A DNA stretch of 28,741 bases from an uncultured Eubacteriales bacterium. GTDB lineage: Bacteria > Bacillota > Clostridia > Christensenellales > CAG-314. How positions within the stretch are numbered: the stretch's first letter is position 1; each line of letters opens with the position of its first letter. The stretch is taken from the NCBI GenBank assembly GCA_900546875.1, contig URET01000016.1:1-28741 (forward strand). The letters are read 5' to 3'. The position numbers and the translations under genes were made by a program. A model generated the notes under the pieces. The model had not been told where the DNA came from. It saw only the letters and a program-made list of their open reading frames with translations, and made no database searches. Shown here piece after piece: positions 6,431-15,323 of this stretch.

Positions 6431-7840
6431 ATGACGAAAAAGATGACCGTCAAAGCAAACTTCGTTCTTTGCGGCGTTTGTTTTGCGCTGTGCTTTTTTG
6501 CATTCATGCTTACAGAGGCTTCTGTCAATGAACGTTGTGCCGAAGTGGTGGGGGAAAGGTTTGTAAATGTCGTTTATGCTGTCGGGCTGGTCTGTACGGG
6601 CTTAGGCTATTTGTCTTTTCCCGCAATGCGGCGTTTATGCAAGTCAGATACCGTACAGAAAACGGTATTGTGTATTGTCGGAGTATTTTGTACGGCGGCA
6701 TCGATCCTGTTGATCGCAGTTCAGATTCCTGCTCTTTTTCTGGTCAGTTCTGCCGTATCGTTGTATTTGTTCGGGTATATCGGCGGCTGTGTCTATTACA
6801 ATACCGCCATGTTTTTATTCGAAAACCGTTTTATGGGCAGGATCATCGGATCCGGTATGGGTGCGGCAATACTTTTGCAATATCTTGTTCAGAATCTTGC
6901 ATTCGATGCGGTCATTATGATCGTGATCGACATTCTGAGCATAACGTTTGTTATATGCTTTATCTTGAAAACACCCAAGTATCAGATCCCGGAAAGAAGT
7001 CGGCTTCAAGGTTCGTCTGAACCGGGTAAGAAGGATCGGAGCGGGCTTATTCTGACAGCAGCCGTTATTCTGATGAGTCTGGTTTCCGGAATGACCGACA
7101 GTATTCTGACAGCCTTTCATGCGGAACAGACCTGTAATATCTACAGCAGTGTGCGATTGTTTTATGCTCTGGGTTTGATTGCCGCCGGATGGATTGCCGA
7201 CATACGAAAACGGCAATATCTGCCGTTGGCTACCGTATGTGCCATTCTTTTATCATCGGTCAGCGCTGTTTTTTTATCGGATCAAGCGAGTTATCTTGCG
7301 GGCACGGCGCTGATGTATGTCTACAGCGGTTTTTACATAATTTTTCTGACGGTAATGTTTTTCGACTATGCTCCGAGAAGCTGCCATCCCGAATTATGGA
7401 CAGGGATGGGACGCATTCTCCGCAGTTTCACGGTAGCCGTTGCGATCATACCTACTAATATGCTTTACTACACGATGGGCGGCACTGCATTGGCTGTGGG
7501 AAGCTGTGTTTTTTCCATCGGCGTACTGCTTGTACTGCTGCCATATATAAGCAATGCCGTCGTCTCTTCGGGGAAGAAGGAGGAAGTTTGGGAAAAGCAG
7601 ACCCTTTCGGCCGGTCAGAGTCTGAAACTGTATGCGGAGCATTACGCAATGACGCCCCGCGAAACAGAGGTGCTTGAAAAACTGCTCACGACTGAAGAGA
7701 GCGTTCAGGAGATTGCCGACAGCCTGTATATTTCAAGACGTATGCTGCAGAGATATATCGCTTCCATCTATGAAAAAACCGAAGCAAAAACACGTATAGG
7801 TTTGTATCAGAGCTATACGCAGTTTGTGACAAAGCTTTAA
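6431..7840 (+). CDS. Membrane-bound LuxR-family transcription regulator with MFS-like 12-helix domain
   Basis: The 469-residue protein starts at the ATG at 6431, with AAGGGAG 7 nt upstream; the longer open frame to its left runs through an integrase remnant. About twelve hydrophobic segments (residues 5-385) resemble a major-facilitator fold. A short linker follows, then a C-terminal LuxR/GerE helix-turn-helix: YAMTPRETEVLEKLL, then VQEIADSLYISRRMLQRYI and IYEKT. Such MFS-LuxR fusions are common in gut Coriobacteriia and some Clostridia, where many sit beside the enzymes or transporters they control. It probably senses a small molecule in or across the membrane. Here the downstream 2 kb holds only decayed genes, so its original target may be lost. 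Confidence 0.88.
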   Translation: MTKKMTVKANFVLCGVCFALCFFAFMLTEASVNERCAEVVGERFVNVVYAVGLVCTGLGYLSFPAMRRLCKSDTVQKTVLCIVGVFCTAASILLIAVQIPALFLVSSAVSLYLFGYIGGCVYYNTAMFLFENRFMGRIIGSGMGAAILLQYLVQNLAFDAVIMIVIDILSITFVICFILKTPKYQIPERSRLQGSSEPGKKDRSGLILTAAVILMSLVSGMTDSILTAFHAEQTCNIYSSVRLFYALGLIAAGWIADIRKRQYLPLATVCAILLSSVSAVFLSDQASYLAGTALMYVYSGFYIIFLTVMFFDYAPRSCHPELWTGMGRILRSFTVAVAIIPTNMLYYTMGGTALAVGSCVFSIGVLLVLLPYISNAVVSSGKKEEVWEKQTLSAGQSLKLYAEHYAMTPRETEVLEKLLTTEESVQEIADSLYISRRMLQRYIASIYEKTEAKTRIGLYQSYTQFVTKL

Positions 7841-7867
7841 CGAATACCGGACAAAATAAATATTCCG

Positions 7868-7900
7868 AGCACCGTTTCAAACGGCGCTTTTTTTGTTTTT
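7868..7900 (+). terminator. Terminator after the LuxR-type regulator
   Basis: An imperfect stem pairs AGC-A-CCGTT (7868-7875) with AACGG-C-GCT (7880-7888) and runs into TTTTTTT. It lies 28 nt after the stop codon. Confidence 0.85.
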
Positions 7901-8850
7901 TTCAATATGTCACACATGTGAACCCCGTTTTTCAAAAGTTGGCGCCTTTGTGAACTGCAAAGTGTAACGTTTTTGTATTACAATCAGAACAGCAGGGAGG
8001 AATTCGTACAGCCTGCCGATAGGACGGCAGGAGGGATATGTACAGCCTGCCGGAAGACGGTGTCTGTATCCGATCGGCGGGAAAAGTCTTTTTGTGTATG
8101 CGGTGATTTCCGGATCTGAATTTAAACTGCTGAAAATACCGTTTGCCTATGAGCTGTGAAACGAGGGAGGATGAAAAGGTTTACCTGTAAAAGTCGAATG
8201 AGCCGGTTTTACTTGAACGGTTGTGCGCACAGCCTTTCGGGACGCTGTCGGATGCCTGACGAAAGAGTTTGATCGGGCGATTAAAAAAGCTCTTCACTCG
8301 GAAGATCCTGTGATTCCGGTCGCGGACGGTTCCGGTATCTCAGAAGCGGCGGAGTTTTGTGCGGTATAGGGCATTGAGCGATTTTTACGCTGCGGTAATA
8401 CCGAGCATTTTCTGTCTTGCGGCTCGGAAACAAGTGAAAGAACTTACGGGGTTTGTTTCGTCAAAGTTCCCTATATCCTGTTCACACGGTTTGCAACAGA
8501 CGGTGTTTCTGTTCCAAAGTGCCGCTGTCATCATTAAAACTGCGGGATCCCGAAGCTGTACTCTCATTGCACGGGTATGTCAGGAAAGAGAAGCTGAAAC
8601 GCTTATTTCGTCTGTAAAACGCCGGTCAGGCAAAATGCTTTTACCGGGTTTTATGCCATGGCGGCATCATGACAACTCTTATGGCGAAAAAATAATGTCG
8701 ACCCCGACGGTCATTGCCGCAGTCGTCATTATGTGAAAGCTGAAGAGGCGCCGGAACATTTTGCCGACAAAAAGCAGGAAAGGGGGTCGATAAGCAGCAG
8801 TCAGCCGGTACATAGATACCCGTATAAAAAATATCGATAAAAAGGAATGT
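7900..8850 (+). pseudogene. Decayed coding region, identity unknown
   Basis: No open frame of normal length exists here, but short protein-like stretches alternate between rightward frames. Examples are YSLPEDGVCIRSAGKV then YAVISGSEFKLLKIPFAYEL (about 8041-8159); EFDRAIKKALHSEDPVIPV (to a stop at 8367-8369); SERTYGVCFVKVPYILFTRF (about 8440-8510); and DGHCRSRHYVKAEEAPEHF (about 8708-8765). The pattern suggests one or two genes broken by several frameshifts and stops. A 13-bp direct repeat GTACAGCCTGCCG (8006-8018 and 8040-8052) and a CCTGCCG/CGGCAGG hairpin (8012-8031) also lie here. I cannot name the ancestral family. Confidence 0.35.
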
Positions 8851-8856
8851 ATTACT

Positions 8857-9206
8857 ATGAAAATCAAAAAGAATTTAGCAGATGCTCTGATTTATTTGGG
8901 CGCATATATAGGCGGTGCGGTATTTGCGCTGGTAGGCGGATTTCTCTTCTTCAAAAGCAAGGACGAGAATATCAGAAAACCCATCAGGATCGCGCTGATA
9001 CTGTTCATCGTTTTCCTTTGTACTGAAGCGATCTCGTTCATCCTGGACAATCTTTTCAACGCTCTGGATGAATGGTATGTTTGTATTGGGTGAATTTCTC
9101 TTTAGGCATTGTCAAGGCCATAGTTTTCGGATTTATGGCGCTCTCGGCATTTTTAAACAACAACGGGGAGTTTTACGAACTGAATGTTTTTTCGGGCGAT
9201 AAGTAA
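8857..9206 (+). pseudogene. Frameshifted small membrane protein
   Basis: An ATG at 8857 with an AAAGGA site opens a frame of 78 residues with two hydrophobic segments (YLGAYIGGAVFALVGGFLFF; RIALILFIVFLCTEAISFIL). It stops at TGA near 9091. The shifted frame then runs without a stop from before that point to TAA at 9204-9206, encoding VNFSLGIVKAIVFGFMALSAF and a polar tail ending FSGDK. Joining the two frames between about 9066 and 9090 gives one plausible three-helix protein of about 116 residues. Either the gene is broken or the assembly has an indel. The family is not recognised. Confidence 0.6.
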
Positions 9207-9527
9207 ATTTTGCCCTGAAATAACATCACGGAAACTGTCGCACTCCCGATTTATCGTCGGGACTTTCCCCTTTCTTCTTGCGACGGCACTCTTCCGGCAG
9301 AGAAGGAAAACGAAGCTGTTCGGACTTATGACAGCGGAAGGCCGCGCGAAGACCGTACGCGCTGCAATGTTCCGAAGTTCGGCACAGTCAGGAAGATATG
9401 CCGTATTTCCGATAATTCGCTAAGCGGGGCGGCAGTACGGTCCGAATACGGAAGTCGGAGGTTTTTGCAATAAAGATGGTGCTAATATTTCGTTCCGCAC
9501 GTCGAATGGATTATGAAATGATGGCGA
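9207..9527. other. Intergenic stretch, no supportable gene
   Basis: No frame here has both a ribosome binding site and protein-like composition. The 79-residue frame at 9184-9423 overlaps the end of the broken membrane protein gene and lacks domain signals. The stretch is part of the decayed region between 7895 and 10048. Confidence 0.4.
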
Positions 9528-9880
9528 ATGAAAAAATGCTTCTCTGAAACCAACCGCTCGTCACATAGGATAACTGAAGAAGAAAAGTTGAAACTTAGTG
9601 ATGAAAAACACCGGAACACCTTATTGACGTGTTTAGAGATGATGGCGGCATCTGCGCCAGGAAATGTACGGGTGTTACTGTGTTATTCTGATATGGAGCC
9701 TGTCGGCCGGGCCGGCGATGGAATTTTTTCTTAAAAATGTCGGTCGTAATGTTTATGTACAGAATATTATTTAAGAAAAAACACCCTCGACAAATCTCCG
9801 TATTCATTGAGCAGTTTCATTTACCTTGGTTAAAAGAGATTGCTTCAAAAAAAGTTATGGCAGTAAAGCAACAAAAATAA
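9528..9880 (+). pseudogene. Frame-mosaic remnant of an unidentified gene
   Basis: Protein-like stretches alternate among the three rightward frames: RITEEEKLKLSDEKHR (from 9528), HLIDVFRDDGGICARKCTGV (from about 9617), CYSDMEPVGRAGDGIFS (to 9734), MEFFLKNVGRNVYVQNII (to about 9772) and SVFIEQFHLPWLKEIASKK, which ends at TAA 9878-9880. The last stretch is also open as a 47-residue frame from ATG 9737, with no ribosome binding site. The simplest reading is one gene broken by at least three indels. I do not recognise the family. Confidence 0.35.
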
Positions 9881-10048
9881 TAATGCAATTTAGAGCGATT
9901 GCAACCATTCTGAAAAATCAAAGTCCTTTAAGGGCGTCGCAAAGGTGCTTTATACCTGAAAGACGTTCATAAAAGGGCACGATGCCTCGTGAGCGGCAAA
10001 ATGGAATGGGAGCGTTTATTTGCTTGTCGAAGAAGGAGGAGCGATATA

Positions 10049-10375
10049 ATGAAAACTGTCAGACGGGTACTGCCATATACCAGACAGCTTGTGTTGTATG
10101 CGCTGTATGACATTCTGGATTCGGAAGAAAGCGAATATGACAAAGCGGAAGACGGATGTATCGCTGCTGAAGTAACCGTTTACGGAAACAAAAGCGGATT
10201 TGCGCTTTATGTATCCGAGAAGCCGCCTGCGACAGTCCTGACGGTACAGATGAGCTCTCCATGCGAGGGACTGTCGGAAAAAGGCAGAATGCGTGCGCTT
10301 CGTTATCTGGCGGATCGTGTGGAGCAGCTGCTCGAGAACGAGATCAAAAAATCGCAAGCGACTTATTTTGCCTGA
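10049..10375 (+). CDS. Hypothetical protein of 108 residues
   Basis: The ATG at 10049 follows an AAGGAGGAG site, so this start is preferred over the upstream in-frame one at 9989. The product MKTVRRVLPYTRQ... has a basic N-terminal helix, an acidic loop, then two probable beta strands (CIAAEVTVYG, GFALYVSE) and a C-terminal helix (RMRALRYLADRVEQLLENE). There is no signal peptide or membrane segment. It lies 31 bp upstream of the BspA-like lipoprotein gene and probably shares its transcript. It borders the decayed region but its own frame is intact. No family is recognised. Confidence 0.7.
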   Translation: MKTVRRVLPYTRQLVLYALYDILDSEESEYDKAEDGCIAAEVTVYGNKSGFALYVSEKPPATVLTVQMSSPCEGLSEKGRMRALRYLADRVEQLLENEIKKSQATYFA

Positions 10376-10406
10376 ATCGTCCGAAAAAAAATATCGGGAG
10401 GAAAAT

Positions 10407-12827
10407 ATGAAAATATCCGGAAAAATAAGAATATCCAAAAAACTTCTTTTTATCGCAGCGGTCATTGTGATCGTTTGCTGCATGATATGGCTCGCCGCCT
10501 GTGACGACAATACCGAACATGACCATGATTGGGGAGAATGGGTCGTGATAAAAGAGCCTACATGCATTCAGAGCGGACAGCGTCAGCGCGTATGCAAACT
10601 TGACCCGTCCCACGTGGAAACGGAAGATATCGCTCCTTTGGGACACGATCTCATATACGTCCCCGAACAACCGGCTACCTGTACCGAGGACGGACACTCT
10701 GCCTATTATAAATGCAGCCGATGTTTTTATACGGAACAGTATAAAGCTATCCATGCCAAAGGTCATACATACCCGGAGAACGAATGGTACCATGACGACT
10801 ATTATCATTGGCAGATCTGTTCTGTATGCGGAGAGCAATCCGATAAGAAGGCGCACGAGTATTCTCATCACTGCGTCTGCGGTCTTGAAAGCGACTATAC
10901 CCTCGGGCTCAGTTTTAAACTGCTTTATGACGGCACCGGTTACGAAGTTTCGGTAGGAAAGGCTACCGATACGGTGCTGAAAATCCCTTCGATTTACAAC
11001 GGACTCGATGTTACTTCCATAGCCACCGCCGGTTTCCGCATGTACGAGTGCACGGAGGTCATTCTTCCCGACAGCATCACTTCTGTCGGTGTAAATGCTT
11101 TCCGTTATTGCACCATGAGCTCAATAAGGCTCTCGGAAAATCTCAGCAAGATCGAACAGTGCTCCTTCAGTGATTGTTTAAATCTCGTATCGGTCGATAT
11201 CCCAGCCTCTCTCAAAGAGATATCTATGAGTGCGTTTTCCTCGTGTACTTCGCTGCTAAGCGTGACTTTGCATGAAGGCCTCGAAATTATAGACCATACC
11301 GCTTTCTGGTGCTGTAAATCGCTTAGCAGCATTTCCATCCCCAATACTGTTACCACAATAGGATCTACAGCTTTCGGTTCTACCGGATTGACTTTCATAA
11401 TCATTCCCGGAAATGTCGTAAGCATCGGTTCGAGCGCATTCTCTTATTGCTTCGATCTGACTTATGCCAGGTTAGAGCCGGGCTTGAAATATCTGGGCTC
11501 CGGCGTGTTCGTGGGTTGCAGTATACTTAAAGATATCGAGCTGCCGGACGGGATATTGGAGATCGGCGTAAATCCCGTTTACGACACTCCCGACTACAAT
11601 GCTTACATTGAGAGGGCACGTAATGATCACAGTTTCGTTAAGTATTCGATAAACGACTATCTTCTTGCTATGAGCGATACTTTTGTACGCGAAGATGACC
11701 GCGCCGAGTCGATAACAATAGAAGGCTTCAGTATCATTGCCGATAAAGCCGTCAGTCTTATAGCTGCCAAATACGTAAATATAAGCGATTCCGTCACCTA
11801 TATAGGAATACACGCTTTCGCGGACTGCTATGAGCTTGTTTCGGTCAGACTGAGCGAGAATATCACCGAGATCAAAGAAGAGTCATTTATGAATTGCTTT
11901 AAGCTGGAATCCGTCTCTATCCCCAACAGCGTGGAAACTATCGGTTACAAAGCCTTTTATAACTGTAAAAAACTGACGAAGGTATATATGCCCGACCACC
12001 CCGTGCATATAAAACGAAGCGCATTTGAAAATACCGGCGTTATGGATGACGAAAGTTTTTGGATCGACGGCGTGCTCTATCTTGACGGCCATCTTATCAG
12101 CGGCAATAATTTTACGGGTGAAGAGTATACCGTTCTGCCCGGTACGTACAGTATCGCGGAATATGCCTTCTACAGTATTTATGCCGATGATTTTCACATT
12201 AAGGAGCTTGTTTTACCCGACAGCGTTGAGATCATCGGAATAAAAGCATTCGGAGGCTGTTATGATCTTGAATATATCACCATTTCTCAAAACCTCAGGT
12301 ATATAGGAGAAGATGCCTTCGCAGGCGAAACTTTGAACCCCTTCGAGCTTCCGCAGAGCCTGGAATATATCGGGCCCGGCAATTTCAGCAAAAAAGGCTT
12401 CTGTTCCTCAAGCCTGCCGGAAAAACTGACCGTCATAGAAGAATATGCATTCTACGGTTCGGCGTTTGAAGGATTGCTTGTTCTGCCCGATAATATCAAA
12501 AGCGTGAAAAAGTATGCTTTTTCGGAATGCAGGATAGATGAAATCATTATACCTAAGGATATCGAGTATTTCGATATCTCCGCCTTCAGCTACAGCGAAA
12601 TAGTATTGGATCAGTGGGGCAGCAGCATGATCATAACGAAAAAACCCGAGTTTTTCTACCAAGGTACAGAATCCGATTGGGAAAACGTGGATGTCCGCAG
12701 CGGCGATGTAAAATACCTTCCTTTCAGACACGGGAAAATCGATATTTATTTCTACAGCGAAACTCAGCCGACAGAAGAAGGCTCTTTTTGGCACTATGTC
12801 GACGGCAGTCCTGTGATATGGGAGTAA
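10407..12827 (+). CDS. BspA-like leucine-rich-repeat surface lipoprotein
   Basis: The 806-residue protein begins at ATG 10407, with GGGAGG upstream. A basic N-region and hydrophobic core end at a lipobox LAAC with Cys32, so it should be lipid-anchored on the outer face of the membrane. Residues of about 37-165 are Cys/His-rich with repeated motifs of the type HDWGEW...PTC...G...C, ending in HHCVCGLES. About 18 BspA-type (LRR_5) repeats follow, each near IPDSVTSIGSxAFxxC. The C-terminus WHYVDGSPVIW is typical of this group. BspA-like proteins often bind host matrix or other surfaces, but that role here is inferred from the family. It is probably cotranscribed with the 108-residue gene. Confidence 0.9.
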   Translation: MKISGKIRISKKLLFIAAVIVIVCCMIWLAACDDNTEHDHDWGEWVVIKEPTCIQSGQRQRVCKLDPSHVETEDIAPLGHDLIYVPEQPATCTEDGHSAYYKCSRCFYTEQYKAIHAKGHTYPENEWYHDDYYHWQICSVCGEQSDKKAHEYSHHCVCGLESDYTLGLSFKLLYDGTGYEVSVGKATDTVLKIPSIYNGLDVTSIATAGFRMYECTEVILPDSITSVGVNAFRYCTMSSIRLSENLSKIEQCSFSDCLNLVSVDIPASLKEISMSAFSSCTSLLSVTLHEGLEIIDHTAFWCCKSLSSISIPNTVTTIGSTAFGSTGLTFIIIPGNVVSIGSSAFSYCFDLTYARLEPGLKYLGSGVFVGCSILKDIELPDGILEIGVNPVYDTPDYNAYIERARNDHSFVKYSINDYLLAMSDTFVREDDRAESITIEGFSIIADKAVSLIAAKYVNISDSVTYIGIHAFADCYELVSVRLSENITEIKEESFMNCFKLESVSIPNSVETIGYKAFYNCKKLTKVYMPDHPVHIKRSAFENTGVMDDESFWIDGVLYLDGHLISGNNFTGEEYTVLPGTYSIAEYAFYSIYADDFHIKELVLPDSVEIIGIKAFGGCYDLEYITISQNLRYIGEDAFAGETLNPFELPQSLEYIGPGNFSKKGFCSSSLPEKLTVIEEYAFYGSAFEGLLVLPDNIKSVKKYAFSECRIDEIIIPKDIEYFDISAFSYSEIVLDQWGSSMIITKKPEFFYQGTESDWENVDVRSGDVKYLPFRHGKIDIYFYSETQPTEEGSFWHYVDGSPVIWE

Positions 12828-12863
12828 AACTGCTGCAGTTCTGTTAACCTTGAAAGGCGATAA

Positions 12864-12907
12864 GCAGCCGCTCTTTTCCTTCGGGAAAAGAGCGGCTGCA
12901 GGTTTTT
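12864..12907 (+). terminator. Very strong terminator after the BspA-like gene
   Basis: A perfect 16-bp stem pairs 12864-12879 with 12884-12899 around a TTCG tetraloop and is followed by AGGTTTTT. The loop is an exceptionally stable UUCG type. Confidence 0.95.
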
Positions 12908-13536
12908 CATCATTTGAGCAATGGGACGCCCGGTCTGCATTCTTATGACAACGGAAAGTAATCAGAATAAATGCATGATCGGCGCCATGAAACGTCCGGT
13001 CTGCCTCTTTCTTATTGCGGTGTGTAAAACGCGCGACTGTTACGGCTCCCGTATGATAACCGTTTTCGGCTTTCCCGGGAGACGCTTTCCCTGTTACCGA
13101 ACTGTACGGAAAGTTTTGAACTGCAGCTTTCGCAGACTCCGTCTGCTTATTGTAATGCAAGCGGTATTATGCGGTATCAGCCGTATGTGCAGACTGCCAT
13201 CTTAAAAGAATATTATTTTAGGATCAGGGGAAAGACCTGAAACCCGCGCCTGGCTTTTTATTCTTCCGAACTTTTCGGAAACAGCCAGATGAGTTTATCG
13301 AAGTGCAGCAGAATCATGTATTTGTACGTAAACAAAGGGATAGAATCATTTATGAAATGTGCGGTGGCATAAGGTGAGCGTTTCACGTTTTGCCTCCGCA
13401 AAAAGCTTTGAATATGAGTTTGATATGCTTTAATAAGCAAAAACCCGAATGTCTTGGCAGATTCCGATAAAAGTTCATGTTCGAGCGGAAATTTTCCTGC
13501 CGTTTATATATTGCGCGGGTTTTCCCGCCGTTATTT
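12908..13536. other. Intergenic region between convergent genes, possibly with coding debris
   Basis: No complete gene is supported. A 94-residue rightward frame (12921-13205) has no ribosome binding site. A different frame holds a protein-like tail, NASGIMRYQPYVQTAILKEY, near 13150-13215, and an imperfect repeat of CCGGTCTGC occurs near 12930 and 12994, hinting at decayed coding sequence. Short hairpins lie at 13263-13279 (TTCCGAA/TTCGGAA) and 13514-13527 (GCGGG/CCCGC). The latter directly follows the permease stop codon but has no T-run on the permease strand. Confidence 0.4.
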
Positions 13537-15231
13537 TTACATGCCTGTCGGGATGAAAAAGTATGCCGCAAACAACGTTGCAACTATAAACGTTACTGCT
13601 GATACATCGAATTTTGGCAGTGCCGTTTTCTTTATTTTAGCAATCAGTACTCCCGCCGAATATTCTATAAGCGAAATCAAAACGTACATCAATATTCCCA
13701 TTCCTATCCCGTCTGTAATACTGTAGCCCAGGGGCATTATCACTATGGTTAAGAATGCCGGAACAGCGTCACGCATATTACTGAAATCAACATTTTTGAC
13801 GTTGCTCATCATAAGTACGCCTACATATATTAGAGCACAGGCGGCTGCCTGACTCGGTATAAAAACAAATAAGGGCAGCAGGAAAACAGAAAGCAAGAAA
13901 AGTACCGCTGTTGTCAGCGAGGTAAGTCCGGTTTTGCCGCCTTCGGCGATACCTGCCCCCGATTCCACATATGTGGTCACGACAGAAGTCCCCAATAAAG
14001 CTCCCGTGCAGGTGGCGACGGAATCGGCAAACATACATTTATCGAGATTGAAGGGTTTTCCGTTTTTATCGATAAGCCCTGCCCGGGTAGCGCAGCCTGT
14101 TATTGTTCCGAGTGTTTCAAACATGTCTATCATACAAAATGAAATCACCGTCATTATACAGTAAAAGGGAGCTTTTCCGGAAAAATCGACATCGGTGAAC
14201 GTCGCAAGAAATGAACCGCCTTTGCTTGAGTCCAAAGAGAAAAAGTTTGCGAAATTTTCCCAGAAAGCCCATGTTATATTGGTTTTTCCCGTAATAATAT
14301 CCAAATCGGCCACTCCGGCGGGAATGGCTATAAGTGTTGCAGTTACGATCCCGATGATCACAGCTCCCTTTACCTTGAAATGAGAAAGGACCGTAATGAC
14401 TAACAATCCTGCAAGACAAATGAGCGGGGCGGTAAGGGTCATTTCGACGCTGCCGTTACCGTTTATACCCCATTGTATTGTCTGTGGAATATATACATTG
14501 AAATTGATAAGATCAACTTGTGTAAAAGCGCTTGCTTTTATTACTCCTGCATTCTGAAATCCTATATACGCTATAAATAATCCTATGCCTACCGGTATTG
14601 CCGAACGTATGGATTTGGGAATGCCGTCGAAGAGGTACTCGCGCAAGCATTTTTTTCTTCCCGTTTCCTTGTCGCGGCCGCCGGGTATTATTGAGAGCAG
14701 CAGAAATATCGTTCCGCCTATCAGGATAAGCAGCATTGCGGTCCCGAACGAAAATGCGGCCGCGGCTCCTCCAGTCGCTGCTCCTGAAAGAAGCGATCCC
14801 ACCATAGAATTCAACCCCATTCCCGGAGCCTGTGCGTAAGGCATTTTGGCCACAAAGGACATCAGCAGCGTGCCTATGAGAGCTCCGAAAGCGGTAGCGA
14901 GAAATACCGAAGGCCATAGCACGTTTTCCGAACTGCCGAGCATCTGATTGGGGTTGACAACAAGTATGTAACACATTGCCAGGAAGGTCGCAATACCCGA
15001 GACTATCTCTATGCGTATACTGCTGTTGTTTTTGGTCACTCCGTAAAAGTTGTCCAGTTTGCGAAGAAAACCGTTTTTGTAAGGCGATCCGGACGCTTCC
15101 GCCTGAGCAACGGGTGCGGTATCCGTATTTTCGGACGCTTCCGCCTGAGCAACGGGCGCGGTATCCGTATTTTCGGACGCTTCCGCTGCGGTCACGGCGC
15201 TCTTTTGCTTTTCAGTGTTTTTTTCTTCCAT
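13537..15231 (-). CDS. NCS2-family purine permease (AzgA/PbuG-like)
   Basis: The 564-residue membrane protein should import purine bases (guanine/hypoxanthine or adenine) with protons or sodium. Family landmarks are the first helix region EIVSGIATFLAMCYILVVNP, the substrate-helix motif PGMGLNSMVG, DMFETLGTITG, and ALLGTSVVTTYVES followed by GAGIAEGGKTGLT. About 12-14 membrane segments fit the fold. The N-terminus is unusual: about 48 extra residues contain a 14-residue repeat (AEASENTDTAPVAQ), encoded by a 42-bp tandem DNA repeat. The ATG at 15231 has GGAGG 8 nt upstream. No purine riboswitch fits in the leader of about 57 nt. The exact base transported cannot be told from the sequence. Confidence 0.92.
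   Translation of the reverse strand: MEEKNTEKQKSAVTAAEASENTDTAPVAQAEASENTDTAPVAQAEASGSPYKNGFLRKLDNFYGVTKNNSSIRIEIVSGIATFLAMCYILVVNPNQMLGSSENVLWPSVFLATAFGALIGTLLMSFVAKMPYAQAPGMGLNSMVGSLLSGAATGGAAAAFSFGTAMLLILIGGTIFLLLSIIPGGRDKETGRKKCLREYLFDGIPKSIRSAIPVGIGLFIAYIGFQNAGVIKASAFTQVDLINFNVYIPQTIQWGINGNGSVEMTLTAPLICLAGLLVITVLSHFKVKGAVIIGIVTATLIAIPAGVADLDIITGKTNITWAFWENFANFFSLDSSKGGSFLATFTDVDFSGKAPFYCIMTVISFCMIDMFETLGTITGCATRAGLIDKNGKPFNLDKCMFADSVATCTGALLGTSVVTTYVESGAGIAEGGKTGLTSLTTAVLFLLSVFLLPLFVFIPSQAAACALIYVGVLMMSNVKNVDFSNMRDAVPAFLTIVIMPLGYSITDGIGMGILMYVLISLIEYSAGVLIAKIKKTALPKFDVSAVTFIVATLFAAYFFIPTGM
15091..15186 (-). repeat. In-frame 42-bp tandem repeat in the permease N-terminus
   Basis: Two full units (15091-15132 and 15133-15174, differing at one base) plus a 12-bp partial (15175-15186). 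The unit is 14 codons, so copy-number change adds or removes an acidic, Ala/Thr-rich segment in the cytoplasmic N-terminal tail without breaking the frame. Confidence 0.95.
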
Positions 15232-15294
15232 TCAATTTACCTCCGCATTATTTCTTTTTCCGGTGTATTCCGATTTACTGCAACCGCTGATTTC

Positions 15295-15323
15295 AGTATA
15301 CATAAAAAATCAATTAAAATCAA
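15295..15323 (-). promoter_or_regulatory. Promoter of the NCS2 permease
   Basis: On the minus strand TTGATT (15318-15323), a 17-nt spacer and TATACT (15295-15300). Transcription would start near 15288. Confidence 0.7.

Noticed and set aside
7913..7920. CACATGTG palindrome, also at 17876-17883
   Set aside because: Only 8 bp and in unrelated contexts; chance is a sufficient explanation.
8359..8736. 125-codon rightward frame
   Set aside because: No ribosome binding site, and other frames in the same stretch look more protein-like, so it is probably a by-product of gene decay.
12408..13160. 250-codon leftward frame
   Set aside because: Mostly antisense to the BspA-like gene and across its strong terminator; no start signals or domain.
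15232..15290. Purine riboswitch for the NCS2 permease
   Set aside because: The leader is about 57 nt and lacks the three-way junction core.
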